Position numbers and translations under genes: made by a program. A stretch of DNA of 64,000 nt from Spirosomataceae bacterium TFI 002 (lineage in GTDB: Bacteria; Bacteroidota; Bacteroidia; Cytophagales; Spirosomataceae): positions 2,728,001 to 2,792,000 of the forward strand of contig LT907983.1 in the NCBI GenBank assembly GCA_900230115.1, written 5' to 3'. Under the pieces are notes generated by a model. That model was given only the letters and a program-made list of their open reading frames with translations, had not been told where the DNA came from and did no database searches. Positions 19,303-28,307 of the stretch are shown here, in pieces; position 1 is the stretch's first letter, and every line of letters starts with the position of its first letter.

Positions 19303-20550
19303 TTACTTAAATTTAAAAATATATAAAATGAATGTTGTCCGAAAAAAATGCCCAGTAAAAGTGCTCAATATAATTTTATTCATCAGCCCAAATTCCTCGG
19401 AAATTGAATACATACAACCTATAACTGAAATATAAAAAGCTAGATCAGCCATTACCAAAAGTACCCTTGGTTTATTCCAAAAACAGTTCTGTTGGATAGG
19501 TGCCGTTATACCAAAAATAAAAAAGCAGCACCCAAAAATTAATGATTGCGTGACTGTTAAGTAGTCTGAAGGGTTAGGTGAAATATAAAGTAAGGCAACT
19601 ATTGAAACGATATATATAAAAAATCCTAAATAGCCATAAATAAATATTTTTCCACTATCAATAATTTCTGAAATACTTAAATTCTTCTTGATAAAAAATG
19701 CTCTTCTTGTGGAAATATAAAAATAATCTATTGATAGATTAATTATATTGGCAAGTTGTGAAATCAAATAAAATGAAGCCAATGAATTTGTATTTTGCGA
19801 AAAATGAAGGAGCATCCACTTGTCAAATATTAAAATGTTGCTTGTTGTATATGCAAACAGTTGATTAAAAAAATACTTTTTCTTATATACTTGAAAATAA
19901 TCCTTAAGGTTTCGGGAGTTTATTGTTTTGGTGTAATTAATACATACCAAAATAATTCTTTTTGGTATATGGATTAAGTTAATAATTGAAACCGTGAAGA
20001 ATAATACAACGAGATAAAGGACCCATCCGCCAACTCCCCCGCTAATTATGTAAATTACGGCAAGTAGTGGAGGGATAACTGTTTGAAGTATAAATAAGTT
20101 GCTCCACACGGTAAATTCCTTAGAAAACAAAAAATGTCGTTTTATTTCATCAATAAACTTTTCTAGAGTAATGAGAACGGCAAACGTAACAGATATGAGG
20201 AAGTTACTTGTTAGTAGATAAAGAAAAACCAAAACAACTAAAGCTAACACAGCTATGTGGTAGACGAGGTGCCTGAGATAGATTGATTTCTCTCTGTTTA
20301 TTGTAAATAAGGAGGATTTTTTTTCGAATTGCTGCTTGTAATACTCATAGTAGGATTCGTTATTATATAAAACCATACAAGAGGTAAGACAAAGGAAATA
20401 TAAGGTGATATAATAGGCGTCTTCACGATAACCATTATTAATTAAAAGCCAAATGAAACCTGCTTTTACGGATAATCCTACTAGTCTACTTAGAATGAAA
20501 TATATTTTCTCACTGTTCTTTAGTAAGTAGATGGGTATCCTAATTTTCAT
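19303..20550 (-). CDS. Polytopic membrane protein, candidate polysaccharide flippase (Wzx-like)
   Basis: A 415-residue integral membrane protein with about 12 helices spread evenly along its length and short loops. The topology fits the MATE/MOP superfamily of lipid-linked oligosaccharide flippases, though the sequence is divergent and I see no strict signature. Composition is notably AT-rich compared with the pse genes, as usual for repeat-unit-specific genes acquired by transfer. Its partner is probably the adjacent Wzy-like protein. A 143-base gap separates it from the GT-B gene upstream; I see no hairpin there. Confidence 0.6.
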   Translation of the reverse strand: MKIRIPIYLLKNSEKIYFILSRLVGLSVKAGFIWLLINNGYREDAYYITLYFLCLTSCMVLYNNESYYEYYKQQFEKKSSLFTINREKSIYLRHLVYHIAVLALVVLVFLYLLTSNFLISVTFAVLITLEKFIDEIKRHFLFSKEFTVWSNLFILQTVIPPLLAVIYIISGGVGGWVLYLVVLFFTVSIINLIHIPKRIILVCINYTKTINSRNLKDYFQVYKKKYFFNQLFAYTTSNILIFDKWMLLHFSQNTNSLASFYLISQLANIINLSIDYFYISTRRAFFIKKNLSISEIIDSGKIFIYGYLGFFIYIVSIVALLYISPNPSDYLTVTQSLIFGCCFFIFGITAPIQQNCFWNKPRVLLVMADLAFYISVIGCMYSISEEFGLMNKIILSTFTGHFFRTTFILYIFKFK

Positions 20551-20693
20551 TTTGCTACGTTAGTCTTTTCTTCCTTATTGTTATTGGGTATAATTTTCAA
20601 AAAAAAACTTAACAATTTTAGGTTGCCTTTTGGTCTGCAATATATAGAATCTTCGTCCCTAAATGTTTTACTGAGTCGCATTTCTATTAAATA

Positions 20694-21899
20694 TTAATCA
20701 TTTATGTTATAGATTTTTTGTTTAAGCTCGGTCATTTTTAATTCCCAATTTATTACATTCCCAATGTAGTATTCGATTTTATTTTTATTATAAGATAAGT
20801 AGTTGTCTTTTAAGTCCTTGAGAACACTCGGAAAGTCAAAATACTCTCTAGTAATAGCACCGTTTTTGATAAAATCATAATTGTCTAAGGTAGAGGAAAA
20901 ATAGGCACATTTATAGAAGAGTTTATCGAGGTATGCAGCTTCTAAAAATACGGCAGATTCATTGGCTAAAATAATTTGAGATTTATTAAGATCAAACCAC
21001 AAACTATTTCCTTGAGATATAGTAATGCTCTCTAATTTAGGTAAACTTCTGTTATCTCGGGGATGAGGACGTAGTATTATTTTATAACCATGGGAAGCTA
21101 AACTTTCAGCCGTTTTAACAATTTCTTCAGTTGAGTCTAAAATATTTGTGCATATAAGGACAGTATTCTCAAATTCTTCGCTATTATCTGATTTGTCGAT
21201 ATCCAAAAATCTGAGATCAAAAAGGACAAATATCTCTTTATTAAACGGATTCTTATATTTCTTTAAACTATCATTGCTATATAAAATATTTAAATCGTGG
21301 TACAAGGGTGGAAAATGTTCACCTACCGGAGCATGCTGAATATATATGGTGTTAAGAGATTTCTTTTTTGCGATATCAAAGTACAATACATTATAGACGG
21401 AGTGATCATTAAAATTGATTGCAACTTTACCTTGACTGATTAAAATAGGGATGATTTGTTTAAGGCCAGAAAGTTTTGCTATTCGGAGCTTATTATTGCT
21501 TAAAACTTCGTCATTTCTAGTACACCAAAGGGCACGTAGAGTAGAAAGCGGATTTGCAAAAGATGACAAAAAAATAATTAAGTTTGAATAGCTTGTAGTC
21601 GCGTGGCCACATTTACAATCAAAACCTATGCATATTATGTTAAGATTGATGCCATTTTCTTGGAGTTTTTTTGCTAAAGTGTAATCATACTTTGTAAACA
21701 CTATAGTGACTAACTCATTGTTTTTATATTTGATAATAATCCTCAGTAAAATAATGATTATCAAGCACACACCTAAACATGAAATGGCGAGTGCCAAACT
21801 GTAGAAGTAAAAGACAAAAATATTCAAGTTTCGATCTACTTTTACCGGAAAACGCGAGAACATTGATTTGTAGAATCGGAAAGAGTCGTGAACAAGCAT
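20694..21899 (-). CDS. GT-B-like glycosyltransferase, candidate pseudaminic acid transferase
   Basis: A 401-residue protein with one N-terminal membrane helix (about residues 30-52) and a soluble domain. Visible motifs are TIYIQHAPVGEHFPP (about residue 190), the His-Pro motif in IILRPHPRDN (about 285) and NESAVFLEAAYLDK (about 325). The His-Pro motif and Ser/Glu-rich donor site recall bacterial sialyl-, polysialyl- and Kdo-transferases and CDP-glycerol transferases, all of which use CMP- or CDP-activated donors. The gene directly follows pseI (7-base gap), so a CMP-Pse transferase is the natural guess. Family placement needs a profile search. Confidence 0.55.
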   Translation of the reverse strand: MLVHDSFRFYKSMFSRFPVKVDRNLNIFVFYFYSLALAISCLGVCLIIIILLRIIIKYKNNELVTIVFTKYDYTLAKKLQENGINLNIICIGFDCKCGHATTSYSNLIIFLSSFANPLSTLRALWCTRNDEVLSNNKLRIAKLSGLKQIIPILISQGKVAINFNDHSVYNVLYFDIAKKKSLNTIYIQHAPVGEHFPPLYHDLNILYSNDSLKKYKNPFNKEIFVLFDLRFLDIDKSDNSEEFENTVLICTNILDSTEEIVKTAESLASHGYKIILRPHPRDNRSLPKLESITISQGNSLWFDLNKSQIILANESAVFLEAAYLDKLFYKCAYFSSTLDNYDFIKNGAITREYFDFPSVLKDLKDNYLSYNKNKIEYYIGNVINWELKMTELKQKIYNIND

Positions 21900-21906
21900 T
21901 TTTTCT

Positions 21907-22950
21907 TTATTTGATTAAAGGGACCCCGTAAAGAAAGTCTTGTGTTGATCTTGTTCCTAAGATTTGTTCAAATAATTTAGGCTCTAAGCCATCACCAGGT
22001 CTTATTACTCTTATATTTTCTTTCGTGAATTTTTCGCCTTGTTTAATATCTTTAACTACATAAATTGAACGTTTGAACTGCCGACTTTTCTCTTCAGATT
22101 TCTGAGTGTCTAACTGAACTATACCTAAAGCTTGGAAAGCTCTCTCTGTCTCAATAACTAGGGCTTTCAGTTCTTGTGGCTCTAATGAAAACGCACTATC
22201 GACGCCACCATCTGCACGGCTAAGGGTAAAATGCTTCTCGATAACTCTTGCCCCCAGGGCTATTGCTGCAACGGATGCCCCGGTACCCATAGTATGATCC
22301 GAAAGGCCAATTACACAATCTTCAAATATAGATTGTAAAACCGGAATTGTTCTCAGATTAGTGTTTTCTGGCGTGGCAGGATAAGTTGAGGTACACTTAA
22401 AAATAACAATATCTTTTGCTCCATTTTCCTTTAAATATTGGACAGATTCGTAAAGTTCGTTTAGTTTACTTGTACCTGATGAGATCAATATCGGTTTTCC
22501 CGTTTGAGCCACTTTTTTCAACAGCGGAAAATGATTGCTTTCGAATGAAGCTATTTTGTAGGCAGGAACATTTAAAGTTTCTAAGAAGTCAACCGCAGTT
22601 TCATCGAAGGGAGAAGAAAACGCCAACATACCCAATGAATTGGCGTAATCAAAGATTTCTTTGTGCCATTCCCATGGTGTGTGAGCCTCCTGATACAATT
22701 CATAGAGATTCCGGCCGTACCAGAGTGAATTTTTATCCGTAATGTCAAAAAGCCCACCGCGATGATTTATAGTAATTGTATCAGCGGTGTAGGTTTGAAG
22801 TTTTAGGGCACTTGCTCCGGCATTAGCGGCCGCCTTAACTAAAGCTAAAGCACGATCAATGTCGCCGTTATGGTTACCCGACATTTCAGCAATGATAAAA
22901 GGCTTATGGTTTGTACCAATGTCTTGGTTTCCTATTTTGAATGACAGCAC
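21907..22950 (-). CDS. pseI: Pseudaminic acid synthase
   Basis: The 347-residue enzyme condenses 2,4-diacetamido-2,4,6-trideoxy-L-altrose with phosphoenolpyruvate to give pseudaminic acid. An N-terminal NeuB-type barrel has IIAEMSGNHNGD (about residue 20), ALKLQTYTADT and LSDHT; a C-terminal SAF (antifreeze-like) domain of about 55 residues starts near RSIYVVKDI. The GLFDITDKNSLWYGRNLYELYQEAHTP stretch and the AEMSGNHN form point to PseI rather than sialic (NeuB) or legionaminic (LegI) acid synthases. The start is a GTG. It lies 10 bases after the PseG-PseH fusion gene. Confidence 0.93.
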   Translation of the reverse strand: MLSFKIGNQDIGTNHKPFIIAEMSGNHNGDIDRALALVKAAANAGASALKLQTYTADTITINHRGGLFDITDKNSLWYGRNLYELYQEAHTPWEWHKEIFDYANSLGMLAFSSPFDETAVDFLETLNVPAYKIASFESNHFPLLKKVAQTGKPILISSGTSKLNELYESVQYLKENGAKDIVIFKCTSTYPATPENTNLRTIPVLQSIFEDCVIGLSDHTMGTGASVAAIALGARVIEKHFTLSRADGGVDSAFSLEPQELKALVIETERAFQALGIVQLDTQKSEEKSRQFKRSIYVVKDIKQGEKFTKENIRVIRPGDGLEPKLFEQILGTRSTQDFLYGVPLIK

Positions 22951-22960
22951 TTTTTAGTGT

Positions 22961-24397
22961 TTAATAGTTTAACAAGTATTTATAAGAGTTCTTCATTTCA
23001 GTTGAAACAACTTCTTCAAAACCCAATTTTCTGAAAATATTTATTGACGCGATATTTTCAAATTTAACATATCCTATAATTTTAAGGTTCGCAGTAGATT
23101 TACGTATAGCTTCAATGCCTCTTTTTAGAATCCAAAACCCAAAGCCCTTTCCGCGATAAATTTTATCTACCGAATAGCTGATTTTAGCTTCACAGTTTTC
23201 TATCTGAAAGCGTATTTGCCCAATCGGATTCTTATTGAATTCTACCACATACAACACTGACTTTTCATCAGTCAATCGCTGATTAAACCAAGCGTTATGT
23301 TGTTCTAACGAGACCGGATCAATGTTATAAGATTGTTGCCGCGTGGAGGGGTCATTTACCCAATCAAAATATAATGTAGAATCACTTAAACCTACTGACC
23401 GTATGGTAATTACTGAATCATAAAAAATATCTAAAAAGCGTTTTTGCTGTTTACCATCAAATAAGCTTGATTGACCTTTCGCTAATTCCTCAAGTTGATG
23501 CGATGAATATTCTTCAACAAAATTATCGAAACTTAACGCTAACTTTTCTTTTAAAAAATACTCATTAATATCATTTTGATTATCTGCGGTCATCTTTAAG
23601 TATAACAAACCTCCGGTACTTAGGTATTCGTAAGAAATTGTGCTTGGAGATGTAATTGCTCTTGCACATTGGTTCATATAAAAAACCATTTTCTCCCCAG
23701 ATAAATTTATTAAAAGTTCAACTTTTAATTTGGTACTTTTTATAAATTCTAAAAGCGAATCTTGGTGTAAATATGCTGCACCAATTATTAGAAAGCAGGT
23801 ATTCTGTTCTCCCTTTTGCTCAATTTTTTTTAAAATGTGTAGCGTGTCGTTTTTAGGGTCGGCTCCACCAAGACAAATAAAAAGGTTGTTAGGTTTATTT
23901 ATAACCTTATTTTTTGCGGCCTCTCTAAACACTTTACTTAGAAGTGCATATTGTACTCCCAAGTAAAACTGGGTATAATCTTCGGCTGAGTACTCGTTTT
24001 GTGTGACTCCTCCAGCGTGATTTATAATTATATCTGCCACAAAATGACAAGCGTGGATATCATCAATACAAACTACTTTAATATCTTTTTCTTTAAATAC
24101 TTGCTGGTAAGCTGTAATGAAATTATAACCATCTAATACAATAATTTCGCCAGTGTTAATAAAACCGCTTATCTTGCTTGCCTCTTGAATTAAGCCATTG
24201 TTATTATTCAGCTCTATAATTCCTGTACAAGCCATTAAAATTTGTTCTTTTAACGAAGGTAGGGGATGTTGAATAATAAAGTAGCAGTCAAAATCATCCT
24301 TTAACATATCAGCTAAAGCCAAAGAACGAGTAACATGTCCCAGACCAATCCGGGCATTACCATCAGCTCTAAAATATATTTTAGGTTTTGTCTTCAT
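22961..24397 (-). CDS. pseG: PseG-PseH fusion: UDP-sugar hydrolase plus N-acetyltransferase of pseudaminic acid synthesis
   Basis: A 478-residue two-domain protein. Residues 1 to about 325 are PseG, a GT-B-like hydrolase that removes UDP from UDP-2,4-diacetamido-2,4,6-trideoxy-beta-L-altrose; FRADGNARIGLGHVTRS near the N-terminus, CLGGADPKND near 175 and SPSTISYEYLSTGG near 250 mark it. Residues about 328-478 are a GNAT domain with the acetyl-CoA motif YRGKGFGFWIL (about 414), matching PseH, which acetylates the 4-amino group one step earlier. The fusion thus joins steps 3 and 4. There is no separate pseH in the cluster. The start overlaps the end of pseF by 17 bases. Confidence 0.92.
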   Translation of the reverse strand: MKTKPKIYFRADGNARIGLGHVTRSLALADMLKDDFDCYFIIQHPLPSLKEQILMACTGIIELNNNNGLIQEASKISGFINTGEIIVLDGYNFITAYQQVFKEKDIKVVCIDDIHACHFVADIIINHAGGVTQNEYSAEDYTQFYLGVQYALLSKVFREAAKNKVINKPNNLFICLGGADPKNDTLHILKKIEQKGEQNTCFLIIGAAYLHQDSLLEFIKSTKLKVELLINLSGEKMVFYMNQCARAITSPSTISYEYLSTGGLLYLKMTADNQNDINEYFLKEKLALSFDNFVEEYSSHQLEELAKGQSSLFDGKQQKRFLDIFYDSVITIRSVGLSDSTLYFDWVNDPSTRQQSYNIDPVSLEQHNAWFNQRLTDEKSVLYVVEFNKNPIGQIRFQIENCEAKISYSVDKIYRGKGFGFWILKRGIEAIRKSTANLKIIGYVKFENIASINIFRKLGFEEVVSTEMKNSYKYLLNY

Positions 24398-25079
24398 TTA
24401 GCATTTGATATTTTAGCTCAGCCATTTTCCAATCTTCTAAAGTATCAATGTCTTGTACTTCTGTTTGGTTTAATTCAATTGCCCCAGTCTTGTGATTCCA
24501 AATCGTAGGGTTTACTTTAAATGACTCTGTACGAAACCAATAAAATTGTCCAGAATCATGATAAGAAATCTCCAAATCTTGTGAGCGAGTATTGATGTGT
24601 TCAGGTTGAAAAAAAGTAATTTGTGAATCTTTGGAAATTTTAACCGCCCGTTGGATTGGAAAACTAAACCTAACTACCGGAATAACTGAATTGAAAGTAT
24701 ACTTTTCTAAAAGATGATACCCCTCCGTAAGTCGATTTAAGGTAATCAATGGTGCAGTAGGATAAATGCAACAGACCGTATCATAAACGCTACCGGTAAT
24801 TTCATATTGCTGTAATACTTCCGCTATTACCTCTGTTGTTGTAGCAAAGTCATCAGAGTTTTTACTACTTCTTAAAAACGGAACTTTTGCTCCAAATTCT
24901 TTTGCAATCTTCGAAATCTCTTCATCATCTGTTGAAACCATCACTTCATCAAATAAATCAGATGCTATGGCGGCTTCAATGCTATAGGCAATAATGGGCT
25001 TCCCTAAGAAATTTTTGATATTTTTTCTTGGAATTCTTTTACTTCCTCCTCTAGCCGGTATAATAGCTAACCTTTTCAT
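24381..25079 (-). CDS. pseF: Pseudaminic acid cytidylyltransferase
   Basis: The 232-residue enzyme activates pseudaminic acid with CTP to form CMP-Pse, the donor for glycosyltransferases. The N-terminus IIPARGGSKRIPRKNIK is the CTP-binding loop of CMP-sugar synthetases; FDEVMVSTDDEEI, FLRSSKNSDD and YPTAPLI follow as in PseF. Length fits the family. It overlaps pseC by 4 bases (ATGA) and pseG by 17, so the middle of the pathway is translationally coupled. Confidence 0.94.
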   Translation of the reverse strand: MKRLAIIPARGGSKRIPRKNIKNFLGKPIIAYSIEAAIASDLFDEVMVSTDDEEISKIAKEFGAKVPFLRSSKNSDDFATTTEVIAEVLQQYEITGSVYDTVCCIYPTAPLITLNRLTEGYHLLEKYTFNSVIPVVRFSFPIQRAVKISKDSQITFFQPEHINTRSQDLEISYHDSGQFYWFRTESFKVNPTIWNHKTGAIELNQTEVQDIDTLEDWKMAELKYQMLNEDKT

Positions 25080-26254
25080 CTTACAAACTCTAATACTTTT
25101 TCAATTACAAAATCCTGTTCTTCATCTGTTAAAGTCGGATACATTGGCAAACTAATGCACCTACCGTAATACGCTTCTGCAATTGGGAAGTCACCTTTAT
25201 TGCTGCCTAATTCCTGATAATAAGGCATTGTGTGCAGCGGCACGTAATGAATTTGAGCATAAATGCCTTCTGCTCTTAATGAATCATATAATTCTTTACG
25301 GTTAGCAACTTCAATTACATACAAATGATACGCATGTCCTATTTCTTGTGGTGGGACGTGCGTTTTAATTAATGTATTTTTAAAAGCATTATCATACTTT
25401 TTAGCAATCGCTCGGCGGCGTTCAATACCTCCATGAGCTCTACTCAATTGTGCGATACCTAAAGCACACAGAATATCAGGAATCCTATAGTTATAACCTA
25501 AATCCTGAAGTTCCATGTACCAACCGCCATGATTCTCTTGCAACTTTGGATCACCTTGATAAATCATGCCATGAGAGCGAAGTTGAAGTAGCTTAATATA
25601 AAGAGCCTCATCATTAGTAGTTATCATACCACCTTCTCCACACGCTATGTGCTTTACGGGGTGAAAGGAAAAAATTGCTAAATCTGCAAACTTACCGTTT
25701 CCACAATTTTGTTGGACACCTTTAGAATCCGTGAAATATCCACCCGGAGCATGGCAAGCATCCTCAATTATCCAAAGCCCGAACTCATCTGCCAACGCTC
25801 TGAACTCTTCTAAATTTGCCGGATAACCCGCAAAATCAACGGGGATGACTCCTTGGTAAGTACCTTTTGGGGCAGCTTCTAATTTTGCCCTAACTTCATC
25901 AATATCTAAAATTAAACTTTCACTATTGATATCAGAAAACTCAACTGTGCCACCGCAATATCTAACACAATTTGCCGATGCCGCGAACGTAATGGGTGTA
26001 GTAATGACTTTACTACTTTCATTTACATTCAGTGCCATGGCACATAAATGTAGAGCGGCCGTTCCATTGGCTACTGCTACGGCATATTTAGAGCCAATAT
26101 AGGCCGCAAACTTTTCTTCGAACTCGTTTACTTTAGGCCCAGTTGTTAGGTAATCCGCAATCAATACTTCATTTACCGCTCGAATATCTTCTTCAGTAAT
26201 ACTTTGTCGTCCGTAAGGGATAGCTCTTTTTAAAGCTGATTGGTCGTTGTTCAT
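25076..26254 (-). CDS. pseC: UDP-4-amino-4,6-dideoxy-N-acetyl-beta-L-altrosamine transaminase
   Basis: A 392-residue PLP enzyme of the DegT/DnrJ/EryC1 family, which aminates the C4 keto group of the PseB product using glutamate. The N-terminal IPYGRQSITEEDIRAV, the ANGTAALHL motif near residue 62, the EDACHAPGG acidic motif and the PLP lysine in FHPVKHIACGEGG (Lys201) are all present. It overlaps pseB by one base and pseF by four. PseC is fixed by sequence type and by its place between PseB and PseF. Confidence 0.94.
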   Translation of the reverse strand: MNNDQSALKRAIPYGRQSITEEDIRAVNEVLIADYLTTGPKVNEFEEKFAAYIGSKYAVAVANGTAALHLCAMALNVNESSKVITTPITFAASANCVRYCGGTVEFSDINSESLILDIDEVRAKLEAAPKGTYQGVIPVDFAGYPANLEEFRALADEFGLWIIEDACHAPGGYFTDSKGVQQNCGNGKFADLAIFSFHPVKHIACGEGGMITTNDEALYIKLLQLRSHGMIYQGDPKLQENHGGWYMELQDLGYNYRIPDILCALGIAQLSRAHGGIERRRAIAKKYDNAFKNTLIKTHVPPQEIGHAYHLYVIEVANRKELYDSLRAEGIYAQIHYVPLHTMPYYQELGSNKGDFPIAEAYYGRCISLPMYPTLTDEEQDFVIEKVLEFVR

Positions 26255-27273
26255 TAATTAATTGGATCGAATGTCTCATCAACATGATTTATAATATAGT
26301 TTCTCAACTCATCGGCTTCAACCCATTCCGTATTGTTCCCTGAATTGTAGCTAAATCCGACCGGAACGAGCTCCGCACCAAAGGTTTGCTTAAACTCATC
26401 TAAGTTCCAATTTGGCACACTTGGGATTATGGCGTAGTATCTTCCCATATCATAAGTGTAAAAAGAGTCCGAAGGAGTAATCATTTCTTCGTGAATTTTT
26501 TCTCCGGGGCGAATGCCTATTACACGGTGTTCAAGATTAGGAGCAATAGCTTTCGCAACTTCAGTAATTCTATACGATGGGATTTTGGGTATGAAAATTT
26601 CGCCCCCCCAAGCATTATCCAAGGCATGAAAGACCATATCAACACCGCCATCGAGCGTAATGTTAAACCTCGTCATTGCTGCATCTGTAATTGGCAAAAA
26701 ACCTTCTTTTCTTTTATTTATGAAAAAAGGAATTACTGAGCCATTGGACCCCATGACATTACCGTAACGGACAACAGAAAACTTAATTGGGTTTTTGCCT
26801 TTTATATTATTGGCTGCTACAAAGAGTTTATCCGAAGTTAATTTAGTTGCACCATATAGATTAATCGGGGCACAAGCTTTATCAGTGGATAAAGCAACAA
26901 CTCGTTGTACACCTGTTTCTAAGGAAGCATAGATTACATTTTCTGCACCATTAACATTTGTTTTGATACATTCCGATGGGTTATATTCGGCAAGATGCAC
27001 ATGCTTCATTGCAGCAGCGTGGATTACGTAATCAATCCCGGACATAGCTCTCACAAGTCGTTCTCTGTCTCTCACATCTCCAATAAAAAATCGAATGGCG
27101 GGGTAATCCGTAATTGGGTATTCTTGAGCCATTTGGAATTGTTTTTGTTCATCTCTTGAAAAAATGACCAAACGTTTTACATCCGGGAATTGGCTAAATA
27201 TTCTTCTGGTCAAAGCTTTTCCGAGTGACCCAGTTCCCCCGGTTATTAGAATTGATTTTTGGTTTAAATCCAT
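26254..27273 (-). CDS. pseB: UDP-N-acetylglucosamine 4,6-dehydratase (inverting)
   Basis: The 339-residue soluble SDR enzyme performs the first step of pseudaminic acid synthesis, removing water from UDP-GlcNAc and inverting C5. The motif ITGGTGSLGKALTRR binds NADP; STDKACAP and LYGATK (Tyr-x3-Lys) give the active site. It lacks membrane helices, unlike the WbpM-type enzyme at 9.8-11.7 kb. I chose the ATG at 27273, which overlaps the wzz stop in a TGATG junction; the frame also has an in-frame TTG one codon earlier. Confidence 0.95.
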   Translation of the reverse strand: MDLNQKSILITGGTGSLGKALTRRIFSQFPDVKRLVIFSRDEQKQFQMAQEYPITDYPAIRFFIGDVRDRERLVRAMSGIDYVIHAAAMKHVHLAEYNPSECIKTNVNGAENVIYASLETGVQRVVALSTDKACAPINLYGATKLTSDKLFVAANNIKGKNPIKFSVVRYGNVMGSNGSVIPFFINKRKEGFLPITDAAMTRFNITLDGGVDMVFHALDNAWGGEIFIPKIPSYRITEVAKAIAPNLEHRVIGIRPGEKIHEEMITPSDSFYTYDMGRYYAIIPSVPNWNLDEFKQTFGAELVPVGFSYNSGNNTEWVEADELRNYIINHVDETFDPIN

Positions 27274-28306
27274 CAAATTAAAATTTTCTTATAATTTTTT
27301 CTAAATATTAATGCCGAAATAAAAGAGAGCAAAACGCCAATAAAAGTAGATATCGCAACTATGAGTAGTCTTTTAGGTTCGCTTTTTAAATTTGGAACTA
27401 CTGGAGGATCTAATACTTGAAAAATTGGAGTTTCTTGTTGTAATTTTATTTTTGCTTCTTCATACTTTTTTAGTAATTCATTATAAACACTTGATGAAAG
27501 CTTGTATTCCGACTCTAATCTTTCCCTTTGAATGTCAGCAGCCTGTAATCTAATTGTGGGAGCAGAAAATTGATCTGCATAAGTAGCTTTTCTCGCTTGA
27601 TCTTTGTAAAAATCACCTCTTGCTGCTGCAACTTTTCTACCTAGGAAGTCTACTTCTTGTTTAACCTTTTCTGTTCGGTAATCAGAAACATAAGAGGTTA
27701 AATAGTTCATGGCATAACCAGCCACTTGTGCTGCAATGACAGGGTCTGGCATTTTGGCTGAAATTTTAATTAAACCACTTTTTTTGTCAATAGTTGCAGC
27801 TATTCTTTCCCTTAGGTCTTTGATACGGTTTTCAGTCAAGGCGTTCACAACAATAATCCCCTTAGGCTTTGCTTTAAAAACTTTCAACTTTAATTCTATC
27901 GGGTCTTTGTTTTCCTCAACAATTTGGTGGTAATAATCCTCAAATAGGAGGCTATCGGCATCCTTTGTTTGGAACTTTTGATTCAACACGCCTAGGAAAA
28001 AAGGGGTACTGCTAATGACATCAGGATATAAATCTGGTCGAATGGCATCGGTATTGTTTTTAAGACCCAACTCGAAACCCCCAATCCCAACTAAATTTGC
28101 CAATCCGCTCAGCGAACTTCCTCCCCACCACTAACTTCTGGCAATATTTTACCTTCGCTTACAAATTCTTCTTGTGCGGTAAAAGCAAAATACCCTCCAG
28201 CGACTACAAAAAGACTGGTAATGCCAATAATTAACCATTTACTAGCCCACAAAATAGCAAATAGGGCTTTAAAATCAATAGTGATGATGTCTTCTTGCTC
28301 TTCCAT
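27273..28306 (-). pseudogene. Wzz-type chain-length determinant interrupted by a one-base frameshift
   Basis: Two adjoining frames together make one polysaccharide co-polymerase. The 5' part (from the ATG at 28306) has the cytoplasmic start and first membrane helix (LIIGITSLFVVAGGYFAF) and runs to ILPEVSGG before ending in EEVR and a stop. The rest, in another frame, continues SSLSGLANLVGIGGFELG, a coiled-coil periplasmic region, and the last helix with the proline-rich VLDPPVVPNLKSEP before it. Adding one G to the GGGG run (minus strand, 28123-28126) restores a single protein of about 344 residues. Either a true inactivating mutation or a sequencing error. Wzz normally sets polymer length with Wzy. 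No tyrosine kinase domain is attached. Confidence 0.85.
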
Positions 28307-28307
28307 T

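Noticed and set aside
27273-28103. Independent 276-residue gene downstream of a 65-residue gene
   Set aside because: The TTG start and the missing first helix show it is the continuation of wzz after a frameshift.
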